From positions 62,001-126,000 of the forward strand of contig NZ_JPFZ01000010.1 of the NCBI RefSeq assembly GCF_000722775.1: a stretch of DNA of 64,000 nucleotides. The letters run 5' to 3'. Shown here in pieces: positions 1 to 8,895 of this stretch (the first letter of the stretch is position 1; every line of letters starts with the position of its first letter). Source of the stretch: Streptococcus mitis subsp. hohhotensis (lineage in GTDB: Bacteria > Bacillota > Bacilli > Lactobacillales > Streptococcaceae). The position numbers were made by a program, and so were the translations under genes. The notes under the pieces are model-generated. The model did not search any database, was not told the DNA's origin, and saw only the letters and a program-made list of their open reading frames with translations.

Positions 1-239
1 TACCAACCATTGCTAGTATTGGGCATAACGACAATGAGATTAGTCCCCCGAAGTAAGCGTTCTACATTAGTCCGCTTGAGCCAACTATTATGATTGCCAG
101 ACATCCCGTGCAAGAGGTACAAGACAGGGATATCTTTACACTCTGGTTCTTCCACTCGATTGGCATCAGGGTAGAGGACATTCACCCCCCACTCCATATC
201 CAAGACTTGTGAGTAATACTCGATTTTCATTACTGCCAT
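1..239 (-). CDS. estA: Esterase EstA, N-terminal part (runs off the window)
   Basis: This is the first 79 codons of an alpha/beta hydrolase of the tributyrin esterase (EstA, esterase D-like) family. These enzymes hydrolyse short-chain esters. The visible protein begins [10 protein letters not shown] and contains the oxyanion-hole region [12 protein letters not shown]. The nucleophile serine and the catalytic Asp and His lie beyond the window edge. ATG at 239 is preceded by AGAGGAAAAATT, a good ribosome binding site; an in-frame ATG at 230 is the alternative. In pneumococci estA lies next to the RNase J2 gene, as here. The family call is firm, the substrate is not. Confidence 0.85.
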   Translation of the reverse strand, partial: MAVMKIEYYSQVLDMEWGVNVLYPDANRVEEPECKDIPVLYLLHGMSGNHNSWLKRTNVERLLRGTNLIVVMPNTSNGW

Positions 240-263
240 AATTTTTCCTCTATTTTTCTATAA

Positions 264-286
264 GAAAAAGCCGAAATTCGACTTTC
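264..286 (-). terminator. Hairpin between rnjB and estA
   Basis: Read on the minus strand, AAGTCGAA and TTCGGCTT form a short stem followed by TTTTTC. It lies just after the rnjB stop codon and before estA, so it probably ends or attenuates rnjB transcription. Confidence 0.5.
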
Positions 287-305
287 TCTCCGTTTATTTC
301 AACAA

Positions 306-1967
306 TTATTTCGCTTCCATGACTACTGGTAAAATAGCTGGACGACGTTTGGTTTGGTCAAAGAGGTACTTGGTCAGATTATCACGAACCTTCCCTTTGA
401 GATCTGCCCAGTCAAAGTCATCTCCTTGAAGATAGTCTTCTACCGTTTGGTTAATCAATTCTGAACTTTCACGGAGAATATCGCGACTCTTCTTGAGATA
501 AACAAATCCGCGCGTATGAACACGAGCCTTGGCTACAATTTTCTTCTCACGACGGTTAACGGTAATTGCGACGATGAAAATACCATCCTCTGACAAAACC
601 TTACGGTCACGAAGAACCACATTGCCAACATCACCAATGGCATTCCCGTCAATCAAGACATCCCCTGCCGAAACCGCTCCAGCTGGGACAAAGTCTCCAT
701 TCTCATAAGCCATGCTGGTTCCCTTTTTAGGAATGAAAATGCGTTCTGGCAACATCCCAACTGCCATAGCAGCCTTAGCGTGGGCATCCAACTCGCGGTA
801 TTCCCCTTGAATTGGGAAGAGATACTTAGGTTGCAAGAGATTAATCATCAACTGCAAGTCACGCGCATTCCCATGTCCTGACACACGCAAGCTTTGAGTG
901 ATCAGTTTGACCACTCCACCAGCTTGGTAAATCATATTTTCCACACGCGCCATGACCGCTTCTTTGGCGATAGATGGAGTCGTTACGATATAGACCAGGT
1001 CACCGTCCTTGATTTCCACATAACGATGGCGCCCAATCGACATCTTGCGAAGACCGTTGATAGGCTCACCCATACGACCTGTCTCAAGGATAATCAACTC
1101 ATGGTCTTCAAAACGAGACATATCTTTTGGCTTAATCAAAAGACTCTCATTAGCTAGAGACAATTTCTTAAGGCGAATAGCAGTGCGGACGATATTTTCA
1201 ATATCAAATCCTGTCAAGACCACACGACGACCTGTTGCATCCGCAGCGTCAAACACCTGCTGGATACGAGAGAGGTTGCTGGCTACTGCTGCAACAATGA
1301 TACGACCATCCCAGTCCGAAATGGTTTGAGTGATCTCGTCCCCAACTTCACTTTCGCTAGCCACTTGGATATTGCTATCTGCATTGGCTGAATCGCTAAG
1401 AAGAGCTAGAACTCCATCACGACCGATTTCTGCCAAACGAGCGAAGTCTGTCGCATAAGATTCACTAGCTGTCTGGTCAAATTTGAAGTCACCTGTATAA
1501 ACGATACTACCTTCAGCTGTCTTCAAGACAACACCCAGACTTTCTGGGATAGAGTGGGTCGTACGGAAGAAGGACACCACAGTTCCTCCAAAATCAATCT
1601 CCGTATCCTCATCGATAACATGGAAATCATTGAATTTCTTAACTGTGTCATTTCCTTTGACAAAGAGTTTGGCCAACTCAATGGTCAGCTCAGACCCAAA
1701 TACAGGCACCTTAGCTTCAGCCAAGAGATAAGGCAGCGCACCAATGGCATCCGCATGGCCGTGGGTCAAGAAGACCCCTGCGATACGGTCGCTATTTTCA
1801 AAAAGGTAGTCCATATTAGGAATAACCACATCCACCCCTAGTTGTTCATTTTCAGGGTACTTTAGACCTGCATCCAAAACGAAAATAGACCCATCGATTT
1901 CAGCGATATACATATTTTTCCCATTTTCACGCACACCACCAAGTGTTGTTAAACTGATATTACTCAT
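306..1967 (-). CDS. rnjB: Ribonuclease J2 (beta-CASP metallo-beta-lactamase fold)
   Basis: This 553-aa protein belongs to the RNase J family, which matures and degrades mRNA as 5'-3' exonuclease and endonuclease. It has an N-terminal metallo-beta-lactamase domain, a beta-CASP insert (around residues 200-350), the late motif SGHGNARDLQ and a C-terminal dimerisation domain. The metal motif at residues 69-74 reads HGHADA, where active RNase J1 enzymes have HGHEDH. This degeneracy marks the J2 paralogue, which is known in other Firmicutes to be weakly active and to work in complex with J1. The start is ATG at 1967 after a TCGGAGGAAAA ribosome binding site. It has its own promoter behind the recJ terminator. 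Confidence 0.92.
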   Translation of the reverse strand: MSNISLTTLGGVRENGKNMYIAEIDGSIFVLDAGLKYPENEQLGVDVVIPNMDYLFENSDRIAGVFLTHGHADAIGALPYLLAEAKVPVFGSELTIELAKLFVKGNDTVKKFNDFHVIDEDTEIDFGGTVVSFFRTTHSIPESLGVVLKTAEGSIVYTGDFKFDQTASESYATDFARLAEIGRDGVLALLSDSANADSNIQVASESEVGDEITQTISDWDGRIIVAAVASNLSRIQQVFDAADATGRRVVLTGFDIENIVRTAIRLKKLSLANESLLIKPKDMSRFEDHELIILETGRMGEPINGLRKMSIGRHRYVEIKDGDLVYIVTTPSIAKEAVMARVENMIYQAGGVVKLITQSLRVSGHGNARDLQLMINLLQPKYLFPIQGEYRELDAHAKAAMAVGMLPERIFIPKKGTSMAYENGDFVPAGAVSAGDVLIDGNAIGDVGNVVLRDRKVLSEDGIFIVAITVNRREKKIVAKARVHTRGFVYLKKSRDILRESSELINQTVEDYLQGDDFDWADLKGKVRDNLTKYLFDQTKRRPAILPVVMEAK

Positions 1968-2060
1968 TTTTCCTCCGAAAGCTTAGTTTATCTTGATTAT
2001 AGGGTTACTTGCCCTCTTATTCTAAAAGCACTATTACTTTTAGCCGAATCTTTTCCTACC

Positions 2061-2088
2061 ATTATACCATTTTTTTGATGATTTTCAA
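2061..2088 (-). promoter_or_regulatory. Promoter of rnjB
   Basis: On the minus strand there is a TTGAAA -35 box, a 16-bp spacer and a TATAAT -10 box preceded by TGG, an extended -10. It lies about 95 bp upstream of the rnjB start. Confidence 0.75.
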
Positions 2089-2105
2089 AATGAAGATTTG
2101 TTTTC

Positions 2106-2130
2106 AAAAAAGAGCTAGTTGCCCAACTCT
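2106..2130 (-). terminator. Terminator after recJ
   Basis: On the minus strand AGAGTT, a GGGC loop, AACT and then CTCT form a bulged stem followed by TTTTTT. It sits 10 bp beyond the recJ stop codon. Confidence 0.7.
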
Positions 2131-2140
2131 TTCCTATCTG

Positions 2141-4375
2141 CTATTCTTTTTCCATTAAAAAGTTATAAATTTCTTGCACGGTACCCAGCGCCATCATTTC
2201 TTGGTCTTTAACGGTTTGTTTGAGATTTTGGTAAATCTGACTTTCTCCGATCTCTCGCTTCGGTGCCTCTTTATTCACTGTCATGACACCATCTTTGATG
2301 GTCACAAAGCCTAGTTCTTCAAATACTTGAATCATCTTGACCAGCAAGATTTGTTGAATATTGAGATAAGCCGCCAAATCCTTCAGTTTGTAGCGAATAT
2401 CAAACTCTGGGAACTTGTAGATGGTCTTGTACAATTTGGCAAACTGCTCTCTAGTCCCATAGCCTGTCAGATAGTAGGCCTTGTCAATATCATTTTTGAA
2501 ATAGACAACAGAGAAATTCTGTTCCTGAAAAATGGTCTTCAGCTGAGTAATATCCTCAGGAACGTTTTTTACGATAACAGCTTCACTATCCGCCAGATTC
2601 GGCAATTCTCCAGCAAAATCCAAGACCGGAACTCCTTCTGGCAAGACTGCATTCTTCCCACGGATGTTAAAGAGTTGAACACCCTCTACACGCGCATCCA
2701 CCATCATCAACTGGAGGGCAGTTTGACCATTCCATTGGTTGACAGACAATTTAACTGCCAACTCTAGATTCTTGGTTTGGGCAAATTCTGTTGCCAATCT
2801 GCCTTGACCGAAGGCTACCACTTCAAAACTCGCCTCACCTTTGGAAATTTTCAACTTGAGATGGGCATTGCCTGCCCCCATAGTACGGGCACTTTCGACC
2901 TGAAAATCCTTGATATAAAAGACAGGTTTCTGATTGTTCATTCCAAAGGGAGCTAAACGTTCAAAACTTTTGACCGTTTCCAAGCTAAGTGTCTCCAAGT
3001 CTAGCTCTTCATCTAAGTTTAACTTGTTCTTGCCAGCAGCATCTGTACCTTTTTCACGGACATAATCTTCCAAAACCTGAGATAAATCTGAGAGTTTCTC
3101 CACTTCCAGCGTCATTCCTGCTGCGCCAGCATGGCCACCAAAGGCTATGAAGAGGTCTCTATGAGGATCCAGAGCCTCAAAAATATCGACCGCTTCCACG
3201 CTACGAGCACTACCCTTGGCACGACCGTCCTCTATATTGAGAACGATGACTGTCTGCCCTAGTTCTTCCAACAAACGACCAGCCACGATACCTAGAACCC
3301 CAGGATTCCAGCCTTCCTTGGCCAAGACCTGGACCTTCTTCTCAGGATCCACCATGGTCTTAGCTTCTTCATAGATAGACTGGACGATTTCCTTGCGCTC
3401 TTCGTTTTTCTGATGAATCATAAGGGCAATCTCATGCGCCTCCTCGTCGTCAAATCCAGTCAGCAAATCAATGGCAGGATTAGGATCATCCAAGCGACCC
3501 AAGGCATTCAAACGAGGGGCAATCTGGAAACCAACTGTCTCTTCTGTCACTTCATTGGCAGCAATCCCAGCCATATCCATCATTTCTTGTAGACCAATGC
3601 GCTGAGTGTGTCCCAACATTTCCAACCCATACTGAACCAAGATACGGTTCTCATCTGTCAAACTCACCATATCAGCAATGGTACCAATAGCAACCAAATC
3701 AAGCAATTCCACTTGTACTTCTTCCAAAAGTGCACAAGCCAACTTGAAAGCAACTCCACAACCAGCCAAATATTTAAAAGGATAATCCGCATCAGGGTGT
3801 TCAGGGTGAACGATGGCATAGGCATCAGGCAGGGTTTCAGGCATAGAATGATGGTCGGTCACAATGACATCTACTCCCATAGACTGGGCCAATTCAATAG
3901 CCTCATGACCAGCAACCCCATTGTCAACCGTCACAATCAAGGAAATTCCTTCTTGCTCGATAAAGTATTTATAGACACTAGCATTTGGACCATAGCCATC
4001 AGTAAAACGATTGGGCAAGTAAACACGGCACTCAGCGCCAAGCTGTTCCAAACTTTCCTTCACAATAGAAGCCGAAGTCATTCCATCCGCATCGTAATCT
4101 CCATAAATGAGAATATTTTCCCCTTCTTCAATGGCCTGACGAATCCGTTCCACTGCCTTATCCATATCATGGAGTAGATAAGGATCGTGCAAGTCCTCCA
4201 AGGAAGGTTCTAAAAACTTCTTCAGACTTTCTTGGTCCTGAATTCCTCTTTCAAATAATAACCGAGCCACCTCAGGACCCAGTCCAGCCTTCTTGGCTAT
4301 CTTTGTAAAATCCGCATCTTCTACCTGCGGGGCAAACTGCCATTCATAAGTAGGTGTTATCAAAAAGACATCCAC
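2141..4375 (-). CDS. recJ: Single-stranded-DNA 5'-3' exonuclease RecJ
   Basis: RecJ degrades single-stranded DNA 5' to 3' in recombinational repair and mismatch repair. The DHH-family motifs are clear: DYDADGMTSAS (motif I), VTDHHSMPE (motif III) and the DHHA1-domain motif GGHAGAAGM. An OB-like region and the Gram-positive C-terminal extension follow, giving about 740 aa. The open frame begins with GTG at 4375. A TTG at 4363, giving MITPTYEW, is an equally likely start and has the better spacing from the GAGTGG purine run, so the true N-terminus is uncertain by four residues. It is divergent from the amino acid transporter operon. Confidence 0.93.
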   Translation of the reverse strand: MDVFLITPTYEWQFAPQVEDADFTKIAKKAGLGPEVARLLFERGIQDQESLKKFLEPSLEDLHDPYLLHDMDKAVERIRQAIEEGENILIYGDYDADGMTSASIVKESLEQLGAECRVYLPNRFTDGYGPNASVYKYFIEQEGISLIVTVDNGVAGHEAIELAQSMGVDVIVTDHHSMPETLPDAYAIVHPEHPDADYPFKYLAGCGVAFKLACALLEEVQVELLDLVAIGTIADMVSLTDENRILVQYGLEMLGHTQRIGLQEMMDMAGIAANEVTEETVGFQIAPRLNALGRLDDPNPAIDLLTGFDDEEAHEIALMIHQKNEERKEIVQSIYEEAKTMVDPEKKVQVLAKEGWNPGVLGIVAGRLLEELGQTVIVLNIEDGRAKGSARSVEAVDIFEALDPHRDLFIAFGGHAGAAGMTLEVEKLSDLSQVLEDYVREKGTDAAGKNKLNLDEELDLETLSLETVKSFERLAPFGMNNQKPVFYIKDFQVESARTMGAGNAHLKLKISKGEASFEVVAFGQGRLATEFAQTKNLELAVKLSVNQWNGQTALQLMMVDARVEGVQLFNIRGKNAVLPEGVPVLDFAGELPNLADSEAVIVKNVPEDITQLKTIFQEQNFSVVYFKNDIDKAYYLTGYGTREQFAKLYKTIYKFPEFDIRYKLKDLAAYLNIQQILLVKMIQVFEELGFVTIKDGVMTVNKEAPKREIGESQIYQNLKQTVKDQEMMALGTVQEIYNFLMEKE

Positions 4376-4399
4376 TCTTTCTAAGAATTCTATTGCTTC

Positions 4400-4410
4400 A
4401 TTATAACATG
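4400..4410 (-). promoter_or_regulatory. -10 element of the recJ promoter
   Basis: On the minus strand CATGTTATAATG gives a perfect TATAAT with an upstream TGT (extended -10), 25 bp before recJ. No good -35 box is visible. Confidence 0.55.
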
Positions 4411-4476
4411 ATTTAGACGTTTTCTCTATCCAGATTGCTTTTTTATAAAATTTTAGTGAATTTTTTCAGATATGAT

Positions 4477-4505
4477 TTGACAAGGCAATTCTTTTGGTGT
4501 AGAAT
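4477..4505 (+). promoter_or_regulatory. Promoter of the amino acid ABC operon
   Basis: A perfect TTGACA, a 17-bp spacer and TAGAAT lie 35 bp upstream of the ATP-binding protein gene. An AAAGGAG ribosome binding site precedes its ATG. Confidence 0.85.
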
Positions 4506-4539
4506 CGTGTTATAAAATCTAACACAAAGGAGATTCCTT

Positions 4540-5298
4540 ATGGCTTTAGTAGAATTTGAACACGTCGAAAAATATTACGGAGACTACCACGCACTCCGCG
4601 ACATCAATCTCCGTTTTGAAAAAGGACAAGTCGTTGTCCTACTCGGACCATCTGGTTCTGGTAAGTCCACTCTTATCCGCACCATCAATGGTTTGGAGGC
4701 TGTTGACAAGGGAAGTCTCCTAGTAAATGGTCACCAAGTTGCTGGTGCCAGCCAGAAAGATTTGGTACCTCTTCGCAAGGAAGTAGGCATGGTTTTCCAA
4801 CATTTTAACCTCTATCCGCATAAAACAGTGTTAGAAAACGTAACACTAGCACCCATAAAAGTTCTAGGAATTGATAAAAAAGAAGCTGAAAAAACAGCCC
4901 AAAAATATCTGGAATTTGTAAATATGTGGGACAAGAAAGATTCTTATCCAGCCATGCTATCTGGTGGACAAAAACAACGGATTGCCATCGCACGTGGACT
5001 CGCTATGCATCCTGAACTCCTTCTCTTTGATGAGCCAACATCTGCTCTTGACCCTGAAACCATCGGCGATGTTCTAGCAGTTATGCAAAAATTGGCCCAC
5101 GATGGTATGAATATGATTGTCGTGACCCATGAAATGGGCTTCGCCCGTGAAGTTGCTGACCGCATTATCTTTATGGCTGATGGAGAAGTTTTGGTGGATA
5201 CGACAGATGTCGATGACTTTTTCGACAATCCAAGCGAACCTCGTGCCCAACAATTCCTCAGCAAAATCATCAACCACGAAAGTGACAAAGTCAAATAA
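4540..5298 (+). CDS. Polar amino acid ABC transporter, ATP-binding protein
   Basis: This 252-aa ATPase would energise uptake of a polar amino acid, probably glutamine or glutamate, from the inner face of the membrane. It has Walker A GPSGSGKST (about residue 33), the signature LSGGQKQR, Walker B LLFDEPTSALDP and the switch histidine in VTHEMGF. It is the first gene of a four-gene operon (ATPase, binding protein, two permeases) with 9-12 bp gaps. The transporter class is firm from family resemblance; the exact substrate is not visible in the sequence. Confidence 0.93.
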   Translation: MALVEFEHVEKYYGDYHALRDINLRFEKGQVVVLLGPSGSGKSTLIRTINGLEAVDKGSLLVNGHQVAGASQKDLVPLRKEVGMVFQHFNLYPHKTVLENVTLAPIKVLGIDKKEAEKTAQKYLEFVNMWDKKDSYPAMLSGGQKQRIAIARGLAMHPELLLFDEPTSALDPETIGDVLAVMQKLAHDGMNMIVVTHEMGFAREVADRIIFMADGEVLVDTTDVDDFFDNPSEPRAQQFLSKIINHESDKVK

Positions 5299-5308
5299 GG
5301 AGGCGCCT

Positions 5309-6103
5309 ATGAAAAAGAAATTCTTTTTATCCGCATTATTGATTAGCCTTTTCGGCCTTGCTGCTACAAAACCAGTACAGGCTGATACCAGTGTCGCAGA
5401 TATTCAAAAAAGAGGCGAGCTAGTTGTCGGTGTCAAACAAGACGTTCCCAATTTCGGTTACAAGGATCCCAAGACAGGGACCTTTTCTGGTATCGAAACT
5501 GACCTGGCCAAGATGGTAGCTGATGAGCTCAAGGTCAAGGTTCGTTATGTGCCTGTTACAGCGCAAACTCGTGGACCGCTCCTAGACAATGAACAGGTCG
5601 ATATGGATATCGCAACCTTCACCATTACAGACGAACGCAAAAAACTCTACAACTTTACCAGTCCCTACTACACGGACGCATCTGGATTTTTGGTCAATAA
5701 ATCTGCCAAAATCAAAAAGATTGAGGACCTAAACGGCAAAACCATCGGAGTCGCCCAAGGTTCCATCACCCAACGCCTGATTACTGAACTGGGTAAAAAG
5801 AAAGGTCTGAAGTTTAAATTCGTCGAACTTGGTTCCTACCCAGAATTGATTACTTCCCTGCACGCTCATCGTATCGATGCCTTTTCCGTTGACCGCTCGA
5901 TTCTGTCTGGCTACATCAGCAAACGCACAGTACTACTAGATGATAGTTTCAAGCCATCTGACTACGGTATCGTTACCAAGAAATCAAATACCGAGCTCAA
6001 CGACTATCTTGATAACTTGGTTACTAAATGGAGCAAGGATGGTAGTTTGCAGAAACTTTATGACCGTTACAAGCTCAAACCATCTAGCCATACCGCAGAT
6101 TAA
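5309..6103 (+). CDS. Amino acid ABC transporter, extracellular substrate-binding protein
   Basis: This 264-aa family-3 solute-binding protein captures the amino acid outside the cell. The N-terminus MKKKFFLSALLISLFGLAA is a signal peptide ending near VQAD. There is no lipobox cysteine, so it may stay attached through an uncleaved signal or be released. The mature part shows the typical start (RGELVVGVKQDVPNFG) and the conserved FTITDERKKLYNFTSPYY block. The start is ATG at 5309 after TAAGGAGGCGCCT; an in-frame extension upstream overlaps the ATPase gene and is rejected. It lies between the ATPase and the permeases of the same operon. Confidence 0.92.
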   Translation: MKKKFFLSALLISLFGLAATKPVQADTSVADIQKRGELVVGVKQDVPNFGYKDPKTGTFSGIETDLAKMVADELKVKVRYVPVTAQTRGPLLDNEQVDMDIATFTITDERKKLYNFTSPYYTDASGFLVNKSAKIKKIEDLNGKTIGVAQGSITQRLITELGKKKGLKFKFVELGSYPELITSLHAHRIDAFSVDRSILSGYISKRTVLLDDSFKPSDYGIVTKKSNTELNDYLDNLVTKWSKDGSLQKLYDRYKLKPSSHTAD

Positions 6104-6115
6104 GGAGGATACCCT

Positions 6116-6793
6116 ATGACAGATTTATCATCTTGGACTGCCTATTTTCAGGATTTTGGACAATTTTTCAATGGTTTCCTCTTCACTCTTGCCCTAGCGA
6201 TTGGATCCTTTATCCTAGCCATGGTTTTGGGTATCTTCTTCGGAGCTATGTCGACCAGTAAACGTCCAATTTTGAGAATTTTGGCTCGTATCTTTGTCGA
6301 ATTTTACCAAAATACTCCCCTCTTGGTGCAGTTTGTTATCGTTTTTTATGGCCTACCTCTTATCAGTGACCATATCATCATGATTCCGATTTATTGGACA
6401 GCTGTACTCTGCGTAGGACTCTATCACGGCGCCTATATCGCTGAGGTGATTCGCTCAGGTATTCAGTCTATTCCTAGCGGTCAGATGGAAGCCGCCTTGT
6501 CTCAAGGTTTTACCTATATCAGCGCCATGCGCTTGATTATCTTACCTCAGGCTTTCCGTATCATCCTCCCTCCTTTGACCAACCAAATCGTCAACCTCAT
6601 CAAGAATACCTCCACAGTCGCTATCATTTCTGGTGTAGACTTGATGTTTGTGACCAAGTCTTGGTCGGCTCTTAACGGAAACTATATCCCAGCCTTTCTA
6701 GGAGCTGCCCTTCTCTACTTTTCTCTTTGCTTTCCTGTTGCCCAGTTTGGTCGCAAGATGGAGCAAGCAAACAAAAAAGCCTATTCACTTTAG
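6116..6793 (+). CDS. Amino acid ABC transporter permease 1
   Basis: This 225-aa inner-membrane permease is of the HisMQ/GlnP type. It has several hydrophobic segments and the cytoplasmic coupling loop EAALSQGFTYISAMRLIILPQAFR, which docks on the ATPase. It probably forms a heterodimer with the next gene product. It is preceded by TAAGGAGGATACCCT and lies 12 bp after the binding-protein gene, so it is cotranscribed. Confidence 0.92.
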   Translation: MTDLSSWTAYFQDFGQFFNGFLFTLALAIGSFILAMVLGIFFGAMSTSKRPILRILARIFVEFYQNTPLLVQFVIVFYGLPLISDHIIMIPIYWTAVLCVGLYHGAYIAEVIRSGIQSIPSGQMEAALSQGFTYISAMRLIILPQAFRIILPPLTNQIVNLIKNTSTVAIISGVDLMFVTKSWSALNGNYIPAFLGAALLYFSLCFPVAQFGRKMEQANKKAYSL

Positions 6794-6802
6794 GAGGTTA
6801 CT

Positions 6803-7462
6803 ATGGAATCCATTTTAGAAGTTTTGACCCCAGATAACCTAGTCTTTATCTTTAAAGGATTTGGCTTGACCCTCTATATTTCTCTGATTGCTATCGTCCT
6901 CTCTACCCTTATCGGTACAGTGCTAGCCGTCATGAGAAATGGGAAAAATCCTGTCTTACGTATCATCTCCAGTATTTACATCGAGTTTGTGCGTAACGTT
7001 CCCAACCTCCTCTGGATTTTCACTATCTTTTTGGTGTTCAAAATGAAATCCACACCAGCAGGAATCACTGCCTTTACTCTCTTTACCTCAGCAGCCTTAG
7101 CTGAGATTATCCGTGGTGGCCTCAATGCCGTGGACAAGGGGCAGTACGAAGCAGGAATGTCACAAGGATTTACATCAGCCCAAATCCTCTACCACATCAT
7201 TCTCCCACAAGCTATTCGCAAAATGCTGCCAGCTATCATTTCCCAGTTTGTAACTGTGATTAAGGATACCAGTCTTCTCTACTCTGTTATCGCCCTACAA
7301 GAACTCTTTGGAGCCAGCCAAATTCTCATGGGCCGTTATTTCGAACCAGAGCAGGTCTTCAGTCTGTACATCCTGATTGCCCTCATCTACTTCAGCTTCA
7401 ACCTATCCATTTCTAGCCTGTCTCATATTCTAGCAAAACGTTGGCAACAAGCAGCAGAATAA
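6803..7462 (+). CDS. Amino acid ABC transporter permease 2
   Basis: This 219-aa protein is the second permease half. It shows the same topology and the coupling loop EAGMSQGFTSAQILYHIILPQAIRKMLP. It begins 9 bp after the first permease behind TAGGAGG. It is the last gene of the operon, and a clear hairpin terminator follows 6 bp after its stop codon. Confidence 0.92.
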   Translation: MESILEVLTPDNLVFIFKGFGLTLYISLIAIVLSTLIGTVLAVMRNGKNPVLRIISSIYIEFVRNVPNLLWIFTIFLVFKMKSTPAGITAFTLFTSAALAEIIRGGLNAVDKGQYEAGMSQGFTSAQILYHIILPQAIRKMLPAIISQFVTVIKDTSLLYSVIALQELFGASQILMGRYFEPEQVFSLYILIALIYFSFNLSISSLSHILAKRWQQAAE

Positions 7463-7468
7463 ACAGCC

Positions 7469-7496
7469 ACTCTCCAGTTCGTTGGAGAGTTTTTTT
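7469..7496 (+). terminator. Terminator of the amino acid ABC operon
   Basis: ACTCTCCA and TGGAGAGT form a perfect 8-bp stem with a GTTCGT loop, followed by seven T. Confidence 0.9.
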
Positions 7497-7525
7497 GATG
7501 AGAGTAGATATTTATAGAACTCAAT

Positions 7526-7554
7526 TTGACACCATACTTTTTCTATGATAAAAT
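7526..7554 (+). promoter_or_regulatory. Promoter of the NOX-type oxidase gene
   Basis: TTGACA, a 17-bp spacer and TAAAAT with a preceding TGA (extended -10) lie 39 bp upstream of the coding start. Confidence 0.85.
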
Positions 7555-7593
7555 GTAACAAATTTATTTACAACAAATCAAAATCTAAATGAA

Positions 7594-8796
7594 ATGGAAT
7601 TTTCTATGAAATCAATCAAAGGACTACTCTTTATCATAGCTAGTTTTATCTTGACTATTTTGACTTGGATGAACACTTCTCCCCAATTCATGATTCCAGG
7701 ACTAGCTTTTACAAGCTTATCTCTGACCTTTATCCTCGCCACTCGTCTCCCCCTACTAGAAAGCTGGTTTCACGGTTTGGAGAAAGTCTACACCGTCCAC
7801 AAATTCACAGCCTTTCTCTCCATCATCCTACTAATCTTTCATAACTTTAGTATGGGCGGTTTGTGGGGCTCTCGTTTAGCTGCTCAGTTTGGCAATCTTG
7901 CCATCTATATCTTTATCAGTATTATCCTTGTCGCCTATTTAGGCAAATACATCCAATACGAAGCTTGGCGATGGATTCACCGCCTGGTTTACCTAGCCTA
8001 TATTTTCGGACTGTTTCATGTCTACATGATGATGGGCAATCGCCTCCTCACATTTAATCTTCTAAGTTTTCTTGTTGGTAGCTATGCCCTTTTAGGCTTA
8101 CTATCTGGTTTTTATATCATTTTTCTATATCAAAAGATTGGCTTCCCCTATCTAGGGAAAATTACCAATCTCAAACGCTTAAATCACGATACTAGAGAAA
8201 TTCAAATCCATCTTAGCAGACCTTTCAACTATCAATCAGGACAATTTGCCTTCCTAAAGATTTTCCAAGAGGGCTTTGAAAGTGCTCCGCATCCCTTTTC
8301 TATCTCAGGAGGTCATGGTCAAACCCTTTACTTTACTGTTAAAAATTCAGGTGACCATACCAAGAATATCTATGACAATCTTCAAGTCGGCAGCAAAGTA
8401 AGCGTAGATAGAGCTTACGGACACATGATCATAGAAGAAGGACGAAAAAATCAGGTTTGGATTGCTGGAGGTATTGGGATCACCCCCTTCATCTCTTACA
8501 TCCGTGAACATACTATTTTAGATAAACAGGTTCACTTCTACTATAGCTTCCGTGGAGAGGAAAATGCAGTTTATATAGATTTGCTCCTTGACTATGCTCA
8601 GAAAAATCCTAATCTTGAACTCCATCTAGTAGACAGTAGGAAAGATGGCTATCTTAATTTTGAACAAAAAGAAGTGCCCGAACATGCAAGCGTCTATATG
8701 TGTGGTCCTCTTTCTATGGTGAAGTCACTTGCCAAACAGATTAAGAAACAAAATCCAAAAACAGAGCTTATTTACGAAGGATTCAAGTTCAAATAA
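7594..8796 (+). CDS. NADPH oxidase-like transmembrane flavocytochrome (SpNOX type)
   Basis: This 400-aa protein has the architecture of NOX enzymes and ferric reductases: about six membrane helices carrying two haems, then FAD and NAD(P)H domains. The haem ligands are visible as H69 and H83 (HX13H, third helix) and H129 and H142 (HX12H, fifth helix), the spacing of eukaryotic NOX. HPFS (FAD binding), GGIGITPF (pyridine nucleotide) and CGPLSMV near the C-terminus follow. It matches the described S. pneumoniae SpNOX in length. Electrons would pass from cytosolic NAD(P)H across the membrane to O2 or another acceptor; its role in the cell is unknown. The start is ATG 7594 or ATG 7606, both with weak ribosome binding sites. 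It is monocistronic. Confidence 0.9.
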   Translation: MEFSMKSIKGLLFIIASFILTILTWMNTSPQFMIPGLAFTSLSLTFILATRLPLLESWFHGLEKVYTVHKFTAFLSIILLIFHNFSMGGLWGSRLAAQFGNLAIYIFISIILVAYLGKYIQYEAWRWIHRLVYLAYIFGLFHVYMMMGNRLLTFNLLSFLVGSYALLGLLSGFYIIFLYQKIGFPYLGKITNLKRLNHDTREIQIHLSRPFNYQSGQFAFLKIFQEGFESAPHPFSISGGHGQTLYFTVKNSGDHTKNIYDNLQVGSKVSVDRAYGHMIIEEGRKNQVWIAGGIGITPFISYIREHTILDKQVHFYYSFRGEENAVYIDLLLDYAQKNPNLELHLVDSRKDGYLNFEQKEVPEHASVYMCGPLSMVKSLAKQIKKQNPKTELIYEGFKFK

Positions 8797-8805
8797 CCAC
8801 TTATA

Positions 8806-8834
8806 CTCTCCTGAAATTTTCCAGGAGTTTTTTT
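8806..8834 (+). terminator. Terminator after the NOX-type gene
   Basis: CTCCTG and CAGGAG form a stem around AAATTTTC, followed by seven T. Confidence 0.85.
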
Positions 8835-8847
8835 CTACGCAATCGCT

Positions 8848-8881
8848 AAAAAACACTGCCAGATTTCTCTAGCAGTGTTTT
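8848..8881 (-). terminator. Terminator after msmK
   Basis: AAACACTGC and GCAGTGTTT form a strong stem with a 12-nt loop. On the minus strand it is followed by TTTTTT, so it ends msmK; its plus-strand tail TTTT could also back up the oxidase terminator. Confidence 0.85.
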
Positions 8882-8895
8882 GACATTTCATTTGC

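Noticed and set aside
5129-5308. Upstream extension of the amino-acid-binding protein
   Set aside because: It overlaps the ATPase gene in another frame; the signal peptide and AAGGAGG site place the start at 5309.
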